Assembly: GCA_019242475.1 (NCBI GenBank)
Contig: JAFAVK010000102.1
Coordinates: 1-64,000, forward strand
Reading direction: 5' to 3'
DNA length: 64,000 nucleotides
From: Acidobacteriota bacterium
GTDB taxonomy: Bacteria > Acidobacteriota > Blastocatellia > Pyrinomonadales > Pyrinomonadaceae
Program-made: the position numbers and the translations under genes
In this document: in pieces, positions 37,465 to 45,566 of the stretch
Numbering within the stretch: position 1 is the stretch's first letter
Layout: every line of letters begins with the position of its first letter
Notes under the pieces: generated by a model
Databases searched by the model: none
Seen by the model: the letters and a program-made list of their open reading frames with translations, nothing else
Told to the model about the DNA's origin: nothing

Positions 37465-38019
37465 ATGCTGAGAGTCAGACTGTTTTCCGTCGCCCTGTTC
37501 GCCCTGCTCGCGTGTGCCGGCGCCGCTTCGGCGCAGACGGCCGCGGAGAAGGAGGCGGCGCGCGTGGCGACGCGCGAGAAGCTGCGCCAGCTCCTCGCCA
37601 CTTCAGGCCCGAAGAAGGGCATCGAGATCGCCTTCCGGCAGAGCGACAAGCAGCCCTTCAACTTCGTCGCCGTCAGGCGCGGCGGCTTTACGAACGCCGA
37701 GGGCTTCGAGGTCGTCATCGGCGTCTCCAACGACGACACCATCGGCTTCCGCATCTACCCCTACTACAAAGGCTCCTACATCAACATCGACAAGGCGCGC
37801 AACGGCCCCGCGTTGATGCGCAAGCTGCTCAACCTGAGCGACCACAACTTCCTCTTCTGGGGCGCGGACGACACGGGCGATGTCTTCGCCGGCTACACCT
37901 TCACGCTCGAATCCGGCTTCCCCGACCGCGCCATCGAAATCGTCCTCTACAGCATCGCCCCGCTCGACCAGTACGTCGGCCAGATGCGCCCGTTCATCGA
38001 CGGCAGCGCCGCCCCTTAG
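37465..38019 (+). CDS. Small exported protein, YbjN-like
   Basis: A 184-residue protein with a signal peptide (LFSVALFALLACAGAASAQ). The mature part has alternating strands with FNFVAVRRGGFTNAEGFEVV and IGFRIYPYYKGSYINIDKAR, which resembles the YbjN/bacterial sensory-transduction fold but without a diagnostic motif. A GGAGG site lies upstream of the ATG. Function is unknown. It is followed by a delta-60 repeat gene on the same strand. Confidence 0.75.
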   Translation: MLRVRLFSVALFALLACAGAASAQTAAEKEAARVATREKLRQLLATSGPKKGIEIAFRQSDKQPFNFVAVRRGGFTNAEGFEVVIGVSNDDTIGFRIYPYYKGSYINIDKARNGPALMRKLLNLSDHNFLFWGADDTGDVFAGYTFTLESGFPDRAIEIVLYSIAPLDQYVGQMRPFIDGSAAP

Positions 38020-38131
38020 CCGGCGGCGGCCTCTCTCTTTTGAACTTGGAGCCCGGCCCCCGCGGTTGTATCATCCGCGGCGAGAACCCGGCGACTCCCC
38101 GCCGGCCGCACCCGCTAAAGGCAAGGCCCCG

Positions 38132-40723
38132 ATGGAAAACACCCTCGCAGGCAGAAGCCTCAAACCCTTTGCAAGAAGAGTCCGCCTAACTTCCGCCGCG
38201 CTGCTCGCGCTCCTGCTCTCGACCTTAACGCCGACGACGCCGGCGAGCGCCGCCGCGGGCGACCTCGACCCGACGTTCGGCACGGGCGGCAGGGTGACGA
38301 CCGACCTGGGCGGGTTCGATACGGCGTACGCGGTCGCCGTCCAGCCGGACGGCAAGCTCGTCGTCGCGGGCAGCGGGGGGCCGGACATCGTCGGGCAGGT
38401 GCCCGGAGACTTCTGCGTCGTGCGCTACAAGTCGGACGGCTCGCTCGACACGGGCTTCGGCAGCGGCGGGAAGGTCTTCACCGACTTCGGCAACGGCAAC
38501 ACGTCCGACCTCGCCTCCGGCGTGGCCGTGCAGGCGGACGGGAAGATCGTCGCCGTCGGCTACTCCCAATCGGTGGGGCCGATCCCGTTCAGCCCCGCGC
38601 GCGTTGACTTCGCGCTGGCGCGCTACAACCCCGACGGCACGCCCGACAACACCTTCGGGACGGGCGGCAAGGTGTTGACCGTCTTCCCCAACAGCCCCAT
38701 CTCGGCCGCCGACGCGGTCGCGGTGCAGGCGGACGGACGGCTCGTCGTCGCCGGCATCGTCGAGACCAACTCAGTTAACGGGGAGCTTGCCGGCGACTTC
38801 GCCGTCGTGCGCTACAACGCGGACGGGACGCTTGACGCCACGTTCGGCACGGGCGGCGTCGTCACGCTCGACTTCGACCAGGACGACATCGCGGCCGGCG
38901 TCGTCTTGCAGACGGACGGGCGCATCGTCGTCGCCGGGGCCGCCTGGGAGAACTCGGTGGGCCTGGGCCTGCCGAAGACCTGCGCGGTCGCGCGCCTCAA
39001 CCCGAACGGCACGCCGGACGCCACCTTCGACGGCGACGGCAAGAAGACCATCTCCTTCCTCGGGAATGACGCGTGCTCGGGGGTCGCGCTTCAAACGGAC
39101 GGGCGACTGGTCGTCGCGGGCTCCGCCTCGACGGGGCAGAACCTCGCCGAGCCCGACTTCGCGCTCGCCCGCCTCAACCCGGACGGCACGTTCGACCAGA
39201 CCTTCGGCGAGCGCGGCCGCGTGCTCGCCGACTTCGACTCCAACTCCGACAACCCCGTCGGCGTCGCGGTCGCGCCCGGCGGGCGCATCCTCGTCGGCGG
39301 CTACACGTTCGGGCGGAATACCGGGGACGGGCTGTCCTTCGCCGCCGCGCGCTTCAACTCGGACGGCTCGCCTGACAACACCTTCGGCACGGGCGGGCGC
39401 GTGAAGACGGACTTCCTCGCGGGCAACCGCGTCCAGGCCCGCGGGTTCGCGGCGCAGCCCGACGGCAAGCCCGTCATCGTCGGCGAGGTGCAGGCTTCCC
39501 AGCGCTCGCCGGACAACCCCATGGACATCGCCGTCGCGCGCTTCGACGCGGCCGGCGGGGCGGAGCCGGCCTCGTTCGTCCGCTTCTCCGCGGCGGGCTA
39601 CGGCGCGGCGGAAGGCTGCGCGGCCGCGTCCGTCACCGTCACGCGCGAGGGGGATTTGAGTGCGCCCGCCTCGGTCGAGTACAGGACGCGCGACGGCTCG
39701 GCGCGGCAGCGTTCGGACTACACGCACACGACCGGCACGCTCTCCTTCGCCGCGGGCGAGTCGAGCAAGACCTTCAACGTCCCCTTCAACGACGACGCCT
39801 ACGCCGAGGGGACGGAGACCGTCCGCGTCGAGCTGACCTCGGCCTCCCCGAACGTCAACTTCCGCAACCCGGCCGCCGCGACCCTGAACATCGCCGACGA
39901 CGACACGGCCGACGGCGGCCCGAACCCGCTCGACGACCCGCAGCGCTTCGTCTGCCAGCACTACCACGACTTCCTCAGCCGGCAGCCCGACGCCGAGGGG
40001 CTCCAGTTCTGGACGCAGGGCATCGAGTCGTGCGGCGCGGACGCGGCGTGCCGCGAGGTCAAGCGCGTTGACGTTTCGACCGCCTTCTTCCTCTCCATCG
40101 AGTTCCAGCAGACCGGCTACTTCGTCATCCGCGCGCACAAGGCGGCGTTCGGCAGCAACAAGCAGACGCCGCGCTACTTCGACTTCCTGCGCGACACGCA
40201 GCGCGTGGCGCAGGGCGTCGTCGTCGGCACGCCCGAAGCGGACGCGCGGCTCGAAGCGAACAAGCAGGCGTTCGCCGTCGCCTTCGTTACGCGTCCCGAG
40301 TTCCTGGCCGAGTTCCCGGAGGGCATGACGGGCGACCAGTACATCGAAAAGCTCTTCGCCAACTCCGGCGTCACCCCGACGCCCGCCGAAATCAACGTCG
40401 CCTTCGAGAGCTACAGCAACACCGCCCAGGGGCGCGCCAACGCCCTGCGCGCGGTGGTTGAAACCAACTCGGTCTACAACCGGCAGTTCAACGCGGGCTT
40501 CGTCCTCTCGCAATACTTCGGCTACCTGCGCCGCAACCCGAGCGACGCGCCCGACAACACCTTCGAGGGCTACGACTTCTGGCTCGCCAAGCTCGACTCG
40601 TTCAGCCTCCCCGGCGAGGACGTGCGCGACGAGCGCGTCGCCCTCGCACGCGTCCGCCGCGCCGAGATGGTCAAAGCCTTCGTCACCTCCCTCGAATACC
40701 GCCAGCGCTTCGGCCGGCCTTGA
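38132..40723 (+). CDS. Secreted delta-60 propeller/Calx-beta/DUF4214 protein
   Basis: An 863-residue exported protein. A signal peptide (RLTSAALLALLLSTLTPTTP) precedes seven delta-60 repeats (about 45-470), each with GxLDxTFGTGG and an AVQxDGKxVVAG strand, which likely form a seven-bladed propeller. A Calx-beta domain follows (487-590; VTVTREGDLSAPASVEYRTR), then a C-terminal DUF4214 module (about 605-863; HYHDFLSRQPDAEGLQFWTQ, AFFLSIEFQQTGYF) ending EYRQRFGRP. Other genes at 43363, 45567 and 58588 end in the same module. Function is unknown; an extracellular or surface role is inferred from the domains. Confidence 0.9.
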   Translation: MENTLAGRSLKPFARRVRLTSAALLALLLSTLTPTTPASAAAGDLDPTFGTGGRVTTDLGGFDTAYAVAVQPDGKLVVAGSGGPDIVGQVPGDFCVVRYKSDGSLDTGFGSGGKVFTDFGNGNTSDLASGVAVQADGKIVAVGYSQSVGPIPFSPARVDFALARYNPDGTPDNTFGTGGKVLTVFPNSPISAADAVAVQADGRLVVAGIVETNSVNGELAGDFAVVRYNADGTLDATFGTGGVVTLDFDQDDIAAGVVLQTDGRIVVAGAAWENSVGLGLPKTCAVARLNPNGTPDATFDGDGKKTISFLGNDACSGVALQTDGRLVVAGSASTGQNLAEPDFALARLNPDGTFDQTFGERGRVLADFDSNSDNPVGVAVAPGGRILVGGYTFGRNTGDGLSFAAARFNSDGSPDNTFGTGGRVKTDFLAGNRVQARGFAAQPDGKPVIVGEVQASQRSPDNPMDIAVARFDAAGGAEPASFVRFSAAGYGAAEGCAAASVTVTREGDLSAPASVEYRTRDGSARQRSDYTHTTGTLSFAAGESSKTFNVPFNDDAYAEGTETVRVELTSASPNVNFRNPAAATLNIADDDTADGGPNPLDDPQRFVCQHYHDFLSRQPDAEGLQFWTQGIESCGADAACREVKRVDVSTAFFLSIEFQQTGYFVIRAHKAAFGSNKQTPRYFDFLRDTQRVAQGVVVGTPEADARLEANKQAFAVAFVTRPEFLAEFPEGMTGDQYIEKLFANSGVTPTPAEINVAFESYSNTAQGRANALRAVVETNSVYNRQFNAGFVLSQYFGYLRRNPSDAPDNTFEGYDFWLAKLDSFSLPGEDVRDERVALARVRRAEMVKAFVTSLEYRQRFGRP

Positions 40724-40804
40724 GGAGCAGCCCGCTTGCCTTCGAAGGGGCCGGCCTTTAGGATTCAAGCCTCAGTCATTATTCGTAAAGGTCGGACTTA
40801 AGAC

Positions 40805-41842
40805 TTGCTGGGGAACATCATCAGGGCGCAGGAGCGGCGGCGCGCGACGCGCGACACGAACCGCGTCGTGCTGCCCTTCGAGTGGGGCGCGGAGTTCGTC
40901 GCTCAAGACGTGAACGGCCGAGACCCGCGCGCGGCCGTCTTCGACGCCGCGCGGCGCGCGGTCGCGCACAGCGAAGAGTTCTACGCGCTCGAACCCGTCA
41001 AAGACTACAGGCTCGACGGCGACCGCCTCACCTGGACGAGCGCCGTCCGCACCCCTTATCCAGAGAACAACACCGCCCACGCGCGCCTCTTCCCCGCGCA
41101 GCCGCCCCGCGGCCCGCGCGCGCAGGGCGAAGGGCGGCGCCGCGCGGTCGTCGTCAACCCGCAGTGGAACGCCGACAGCGAGAGCCACGTCGCGCTCTGC
41201 CGCCTGCTCGCGCGGCTCGGCATCACGGCGCTGCGCCTGACGCTTCCCTACCACGAGGCGCGCCGGCCCGCGGGCTTCCAGCGCGCCGAATACATGGTGA
41301 GTCCGAACGTCGGGCGCACGCTCCAGGCTTTAAGGCAGGCCGTCATCGACACGCGCGCGGCCGTCGCGTGGCTCGACGCCGAAGGGTACGAGCGCGTCGG
41401 GGTGATGGGGACAAGCATCGGCTCGTGCACGGCCTTCCTCGCCCTCGTCCACGACGAGCGGATCGACGCGGGCGTCTTCAATCACGTCTCGGGCTACGTC
41501 GCCGACGTGGTCTGGCGCGGCATCTCGACGCGGCACGTGCGCGCCGGCATCGAGGGCGCGCTCACGGTCGAAGAGCTGCGCGAGGCTTGGCTGCCCATCA
41601 GCCCGATGAGCTACGTCGGGAGGCTCGCGTCCCTCAGGCGCCGCCCCATGCGCTTCATCGCCGCGCGCCACGACCTGACCTTCCCCGCCGACCTCTCGCA
41701 CGAGGTGATCGCCGGCGTGCGCGCCGCGGGCGTCCCCGTCAACGTCTCTTGGCTCCCCTGCGGCCACTACACCAGCGGCGAGCGCCCCTGGGTCTACCTC
41801 GACGCCTGGAAGATCGTGAGCTTCCTGAGAAAGAACTTGTAG
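40805..41842 (+). CDS. Alpha/beta hydrolase of unknown substrate
   Basis: A 345-residue protein starting at a TTG. The nucleophile elbow is GVMGTSIGSCTAFLAL; an Asp (ARHDLTFPADLSHE) and a His (WLPCGHYTSGERPW) are in the right order for a catalytic triad. Parts such as RLLARLGITALRLTLPYHEA are typical alpha/beta-hydrolase strands. No signal peptide. The start codon is uncertain since the N-terminal region is Arg-rich and lacks a ribosome site. The substrate cannot be inferred. Confidence 0.8.
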   Translation: MLGNIIRAQERRRATRDTNRVVLPFEWGAEFVAQDVNGRDPRAAVFDAARRAVAHSEEFYALEPVKDYRLDGDRLTWTSAVRTPYPENNTAHARLFPAQPPRGPRAQGEGRRRAVVVNPQWNADSESHVALCRLLARLGITALRLTLPYHEARRPAGFQRAEYMVSPNVGRTLQALRQAVIDTRAAVAWLDAEGYERVGVMGTSIGSCTAFLALVHDERIDAGVFNHVSGYVADVVWRGISTRHVRAGIEGALTVEELREAWLPISPMSYVGRLASLRRRPMRFIAARHDLTFPADLSHEVIAGVRAAGVPVNVSWLPCGHYTSGERPWVYLDAWKIVSFLRKNL

Positions 41843-41865
41843 CGGTCGGCGGTCGGCTCCTTTCC

Positions 41866-41894
41866 TTGACTAGGAGCGTGATTTGGCATAGAAC
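41866..41894 (+). promoter_or_regulatory. Sigma70-like promoter for metallothionein
   Basis: TTGACT and TAGAAC are separated by exactly 17 bases, about 50 bases upstream of the metallothionein ATG. This is the best -35/-10 pair I found in the window. The gap between the hydrolase and metallothionein genes supports a separate transcript. Confidence 0.5.
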
Positions 41895-41944
41895 CGAAGG
41901 CATCTTTTCAAACACAGGACAGACAACCCGGAGGAGAAGCGAAG

Positions 41945-42124
41945 ATGGCCGACGAGACCGTGAGAGACGCCGACGCGAAAGCCGCCAACCAGTGTAAGAA
42001 CGCCCCCTGCACCTGCCCCGTCGAGAAGGGCGAGAAGTTCTGTAGCGTCCACTGCCAGAGCACCGAGCACAACATCCAGATCGACTGCGACTGCGGCCAC
42101 GACACCTGCAAGGGAGACTTCTAA
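41945..42124 (+). CDS. Bacterial metallothionein (SmtA-like)
   Basis: A 59-residue protein with eight cysteines (residues 17, 22, 24, 33, 37, 48, 50, 55) and histidines at 36, 42 and 52. The arrangement APCTCPVEKGEKFCSVHC, then CDCGHDTC, matches bacterial metallothioneins such as cyanobacterial SmtA, though it lacks one of their nine cysteines. It would bind Zn, Cd or Cu in the cytosol. AGGAGAA is 6 nt before the ATG and a promoter lies at 41866. No SmtB-type repressor gene is nearby. It is shorter than usual gene-calling limits and easily missed. Confidence 0.88.
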   Translation: MADETVRDADAKAANQCKNAPCTCPVEKGEKFCSVHCQSTEHNIQIDCDCGHDTCKGDF

Positions 42125-42127
42125 GAA

Positions 42128-42228
42128 GGCAGTAGTCAGTAGTCAGTAGGAAGACAAAGCGGCGCGCCCGGCCCGAAGGCTGAAGGCGCGCCGCCTGTTT
42201 TTCTAGTGACTACTGTCTACTGTCTACT
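42128..42228. repeat. Heptad-repeat hairpin cassette after metallothionein
   Basis: Left: GGCAGTA/GTCAGTA/GTCAGTA heptads (42128-42150). Centre: stem GCGGCGCGCC/GGCGCGCCGC (42159-42168 and 42185-42194) with a T-run at 42198-42202. Right: TAGTGAC/TACTGTC/TACTGTC heptads, the inverse of the left, at 42204-42228. The right part overlaps the C-terminal codons of the DHH gene: its last residues and its TAG are encoded by these heptads. The GC core is shared with the cassette at 43274-43359. Confidence 0.9.
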
Positions 42229-43187
42229 TCTTCAAACCCTTCGCGCAGCTCGGCGAGAATCTCCCGGGCGACGGCGCGGGCGCGCTCGACCTCTTCGGGC
42301 TTGAAGGAGACGGCGCCGACGACGGCGTGGCCGCCGCCGCCGTAGCGCTCGCAGATGGTGGCGATGTTGTGGCGGCGCGGGCGCGGGCTGAAGGGGTTCG
42401 AGCCGACCGAGATTTTGGTGCGGTAGTCGCCGCGCGTGACCGCGACCGAGTAGGTCGTCTCGGGGCAGACGTAGTAGGGGATAAACTTGTTGAAGCCGGA
42501 CAGCCCTTCGTCCACGAGGTCGAAGGTGACGGCGCCGCGCTCGTAAGCGGCCTTGCGCCGGATGACCTCCACGGTCTCCCGGTGGCGCGCGAAGAGGGGG
42601 CGGAAGTGCCGCTGCACCTCCTCGCCGGAAGCGACCTCTTCGAGCGTGCGCGTGACGAGCTGGCGGATGACCCACTCGATGAAGTCGTCGTCCACGTTCT
42701 CGATGACCTGCATCAATTGCAGGGCGGGCTCCTTCAGCTCGACCGGCTGCGCGGCCGACTCGTAGAAGGCGCCGTCGATGACGTGCGCCCAGTGGACGAG
42801 CGTGTCGAGTGAAGGGTCGCGGAAGTCGAACTTCTCTTCGGCGACGCGCGCGATGAACTCGGTGCAGGACTTGCTGTCGGCGTCCCAGAACTTCCGGCCC
42901 GAGGTGTCGGCGCGGAAGTGCGCCTCGTCCGCAGGGCTCAGGAAGGCGGACTGGTGGTGGTCGAACCACCAGGTCAGGCGCGGGGACGGGCTGTACTTGA
43001 AATCGACGATGGCGTTCTCGTCGCCGTCGAACATCGCCTCGTCGAAGAGCGCGCCGGCCGTGTGCAGCAGCGGCGCGTAGGCGACCTCAGAATCAGGGCG
43101 CACGCGCGCGAGGTAGAACCGCGTGAAGACCGCGGCCGAGGCCACGCCGTCGAAACAGTGGCCGTGGTAGAGCAGGCGGAGTCTCAT
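42210..43187 (-). CDS. DHH-family phosphoesterase
   Basis: A 325-residue protein with the DHH N-terminal core (YHGHCFDGVASAAVF; TWWFDHHQSAFL) and the C-terminal GGGGHAVVGAV loop of DHHA1 domains. Family members cleave c-di-AMP, oligonucleotides or pyrophosphate using Mn. FDHHQ contains the DHH-type metal site. The C-terminus, EEVDSRQ, is encoded by the 7-bp repeat cassette, so it may be an addition. I use the ATG at 43187; a TTG nine bases upstream is possible. Confidence 0.9.
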   Translation of the reverse strand: MRLRLLYHGHCFDGVASAAVFTRFYLARVRPDSEVAYAPLLHTAGALFDEAMFDGDENAIVDFKYSPSPRLTWWFDHHQSAFLSPADEAHFRADTSGRKFWDADSKSCTEFIARVAEEKFDFRDPSLDTLVHWAHVIDGAFYESAAQPVELKEPALQLMQVIENVDDDFIEWVIRQLVTRTLEEVASGEEVQRHFRPLFARHRETVEVIRRKAAYERGAVTFDLVDEGLSGFNKFIPYYVCPETTYSVAVTRGDYRTKISVGSNPFSPRPRRHNIATICERYGGGGHAVVGAVSFKPEEVERARAVAREILAELREGFEEVDSRQ

Positions 43188-43273
43188 CCTTGACAAAGAA
43201 AGACGCTCAAAAAATTTAATGGTCGAGCAAAGTGGGACATCATAGCACGGGGAATGAGCGGAGTGGGAAAGGG

Positions 43274-43359
43274 AGTAGACAGTAGAGAATAAGAAGCGGC
43301 GCGCCCGGCCCGAAGGCCAAAAGAGCGCCGCCCGTTTTTCTACCGGCTACTGACTACTC
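43274..43359. repeat. Heptad-repeat hairpin cassette sharing core with 42128 copy
   Basis: Left: AGTAGAC/AGTAGAG heptads. Centre: stem GCGGCGC/GCGCCGC (43296-43302 and 43325-43331) with CCCGGCCCGAAGGC in the loop and a T-run at 43335-43339. Right: CTACCGG/CTACTGA/CTACTCC heptads. The centre GCGGCGCGCCCGGCCCGAAG is identical to the cassette at 42128-42228, so these two are copies. It lies between the DHH gene start and the stop of the gene at 43363. Confidence 0.88.
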
Positions 43360-43362
43360 CCC

Positions 43363-45528
43363 TCAAGGTGTCCCGAAGCGCTGGCGGTATTCGAGGGAGG
43401 TGACGAAGGCTTTGACCATCTCGGCGTCGATGTAGTTGCCGTTGAACTGGTTCAGCTTGCCGAGCCAGAAGTTGTAGCCCGAGAAGTCGCGGTTCTGCTC
43501 CGGCGCGTCGTTCGGGTTCCGGCGCAGGTAGCCGAAGTATTGCATCAGCACGAACGCGCGGTTGAACTCGGCCCTCGTGAAGGTCGGGTCTTCGGCCGCG
43601 GCGCGCAGCGCCTGCGCGCGGGTCAGTTGGCCGCTCGTGAGCCCCGCGGCCAGGTCGCTGACCGTCGCCTGCGGCAGCTCCCGGTTCGAGCCGTCGCTGA
43701 GCTTCGAGGCGAATCCCCCTCCGTTCATCCACACGGGGAACGTGTCGGCGAACCACTCGCGCCTGACGACATCCTCGACGTACGCCTGCTTGTTGGCTTC
43801 GAGCCTCTGCTGCCAGTTCGGCTCGCCGACCACGACGCCCTCCGAAACCTCCCGCACGTCGTGCAGGAAGTCGCGCAGGTTGATCGGCACGGGGTTACTC
43901 GGCCCGCGCAACTCCCCCCCGGCGAGCATCCGCACGCGGTAGACGAAGAAGCCCGTCTCCTGGAACTCGATGGATAAGAAGAACGCGGCCGAGACGTTCA
44001 CGCGTTTTACCTCGCGGCACTGCGCGTCCGCCCCGCACTGCTCGATCTCACCTGTCCAGAAGGCGAGGCCCGACGCGTCGGGCTCGCGGTTGAGGAAGTC
44101 GCGGTAGTGTTGGCGGACGAAGAAGGCGGTGTCGTCGGAGAGGTTGAGCGAGCCGGGCGGCGTCGTGTCGTTGCTGGTGACGCGCACCGTGGCCTGCGAC
44201 CGCGCGCCGAGTTGCGCGCGGTAGGGCGAGCTGAGCCTGACCGTGAACGTCTCCTCGTCCTCGACGAACGGGTCGTCGTTGACGATGACTTCGAACGTCT
44301 TCTGTGTCTCGCCCGCGGCGAAGTGGAGGGTGCCGAGCGCGGCCGCGTAGTCCGTGCGCTCCGAGGCCGTGCCGTCCGCAGTCGCGTACTCGACCGTGGC
44401 CGGCGCGTCGGTGTCGCCGGTGCGCGTCACGGTGACGAGGACGGGGCCGCCCGTCTCCGACCCCTGGTACTCGGCGGACGAGAACTGGACGACGCTCGGC
44501 TCCGTCAACGCCTGCGGCACGGCGTAGGCGAAGAGGTCGCTGGCGTTGTTCGTGTCGGGGAGCGCGGTGACTTCGTTCGAGTAGCTGCTGAAGGCGACGC
44601 GCGTCCCCCCGCCGCTGATGACGGGGGAGACCGAGCCGCCCGCGGCCGACGCGGCGCCCGTCCGGTTGACGCTCACCATCCGCGTGACGCCCGAAGCCAT
44701 GTCGCGCACGAAGATGTCGTTGCTTGAGAAGGTGTCGGCCTCCTCCGTCAGGTTGGCGGCCTCGCTCTGGAAGGCGACGAAGCGCCCGTCGTCGCTGACG
44801 ACCGCGCTGAAGGAGTCGTCGTCGGCGGGGTGCGTCCCCCAACGGTTGTAGGTGACGAGCGAGGTCGTGTTCGTCTTCAAGTCGCGCAGGAAGATGTCGA
44901 AGTGCACCGACGTGTCGCCGACGCCCGCGACCATGTTGTTCGACCCGCTGGCGAAGACGACGAAGCGGCCGTCGGGCGTGATGACCGGCGCGAGCGAGTT
45001 GAAGTTGGCGGCGGCCGTGCCCGCCGCGTTGACGCTGACGAGCGTCGTCTTTTGTAGGACGAGGTCGCGGACGTAGACCTGCGCGGCGAAGGAGCCGGGG
45101 GTCGGGGGCGGGGTCGTCGTCAGGTCGGTGCAGTTGCTGACGAAGGAGACGAAGCGGCCGTCGGGCGTGATGGAGCCCGCGCCCGCGCCGCGGTCGCAAC
45201 TGCCCGTGCCCTGCCGGTTGACGCTGACGAGCGTGACCGCGCCGGTCTGGAGGTCGCGCACGAAGACGTCGTCCGCGTTGTTGTTGTCTCCGGGGACGAG
45301 GTCGGAGGAGGTGCTCTGGAAGGAGACGAAGCGGCCGTCGGCGCTCAGGCGCGGGAAGTAGGAGGCGCCGTTGCCGGCGGCCGTGTTCGACGCGTTGGCC
45401 GTGATCATGTTGACGGCCTGCGCCGCCGCGCCGCGCGCCCCGAGCGTGAGCGCGGCGAGGGCCGCGAGCCACAGCGCGAGGCCGCGCGCGCGGGTCTGAA
45501 TCGTTGCGGTGTTTGAAATCTGACGCAT
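43363..45528 (-). CDS. Exported PD40/Calx-beta/DUF4214 protein
   Basis: A 721-residue protein. A signal peptide (ALWLAALAALTLGARGAAAQ) precedes PD40/TolB-like propeller repeats (about 40-335; YFPRLSADGRFVSFQSTSSD and SPVISGGGTRVAFSSYSNE types). A Calx-beta domain (345-455; VTVTRTGDTDAPATVEYATA) leads to the DUF4214 module (about 465-721; HYRDFLNREPDASGLAFWTG) ending EYRQRFGTP. The module is closely similar to those of the three neighbours. Function unknown; probably extracellular. It converges in strand with the S8 protease gene downstream, about 40 bases away. Confidence 0.9.
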   Translation of the reverse strand: MRQISNTATIQTRARGLALWLAALAALTLGARGAAAQAVNMITANASNTAAGNGASYFPRLSADGRFVSFQSTSSDLVPGDNNNADDVFVRDLQTGAVTLVSVNRQGTGSCDRGAGAGSITPDGRFVSFVSNCTDLTTTPPPTPGSFAAQVYVRDLVLQKTTLVSVNAAGTAAANFNSLAPVITPDGRFVVFASGSNNMVAGVGDTSVHFDIFLRDLKTNTTSLVTYNRWGTHPADDDSFSAVVSDDGRFVAFQSEAANLTEEADTFSSNDIFVRDMASGVTRMVSVNRTGAASAAGGSVSPVISGGGTRVAFSSYSNEVTALPDTNNASDLFAYAVPQALTEPSVVQFSSAEYQGSETGGPVLVTVTRTGDTDAPATVEYATADGTASERTDYAAALGTLHFAAGETQKTFEVIVNDDPFVEDEETFTVRLSSPYRAQLGARSQATVRVTSNDTTPPGSLNLSDDTAFFVRQHYRDFLNREPDASGLAFWTGEIEQCGADAQCREVKRVNVSAAFFLSIEFQETGFFVYRVRMLAGGELRGPSNPVPINLRDFLHDVREVSEGVVVGEPNWQQRLEANKQAYVEDVVRREWFADTFPVWMNGGGFASKLSDGSNRELPQATVSDLAAGLTSGQLTRAQALRAAAEDPTFTRAEFNRAFVLMQYFGYLRRNPNDAPEQNRDFSGYNFWLGKLNQFNGNYIDAEMVKAFVTSLEYRQRFGTP

Positions 45529-45566
45529 GAGTGTTTCGGGTAAAGAATCAATTTACGCCCGCCGGC

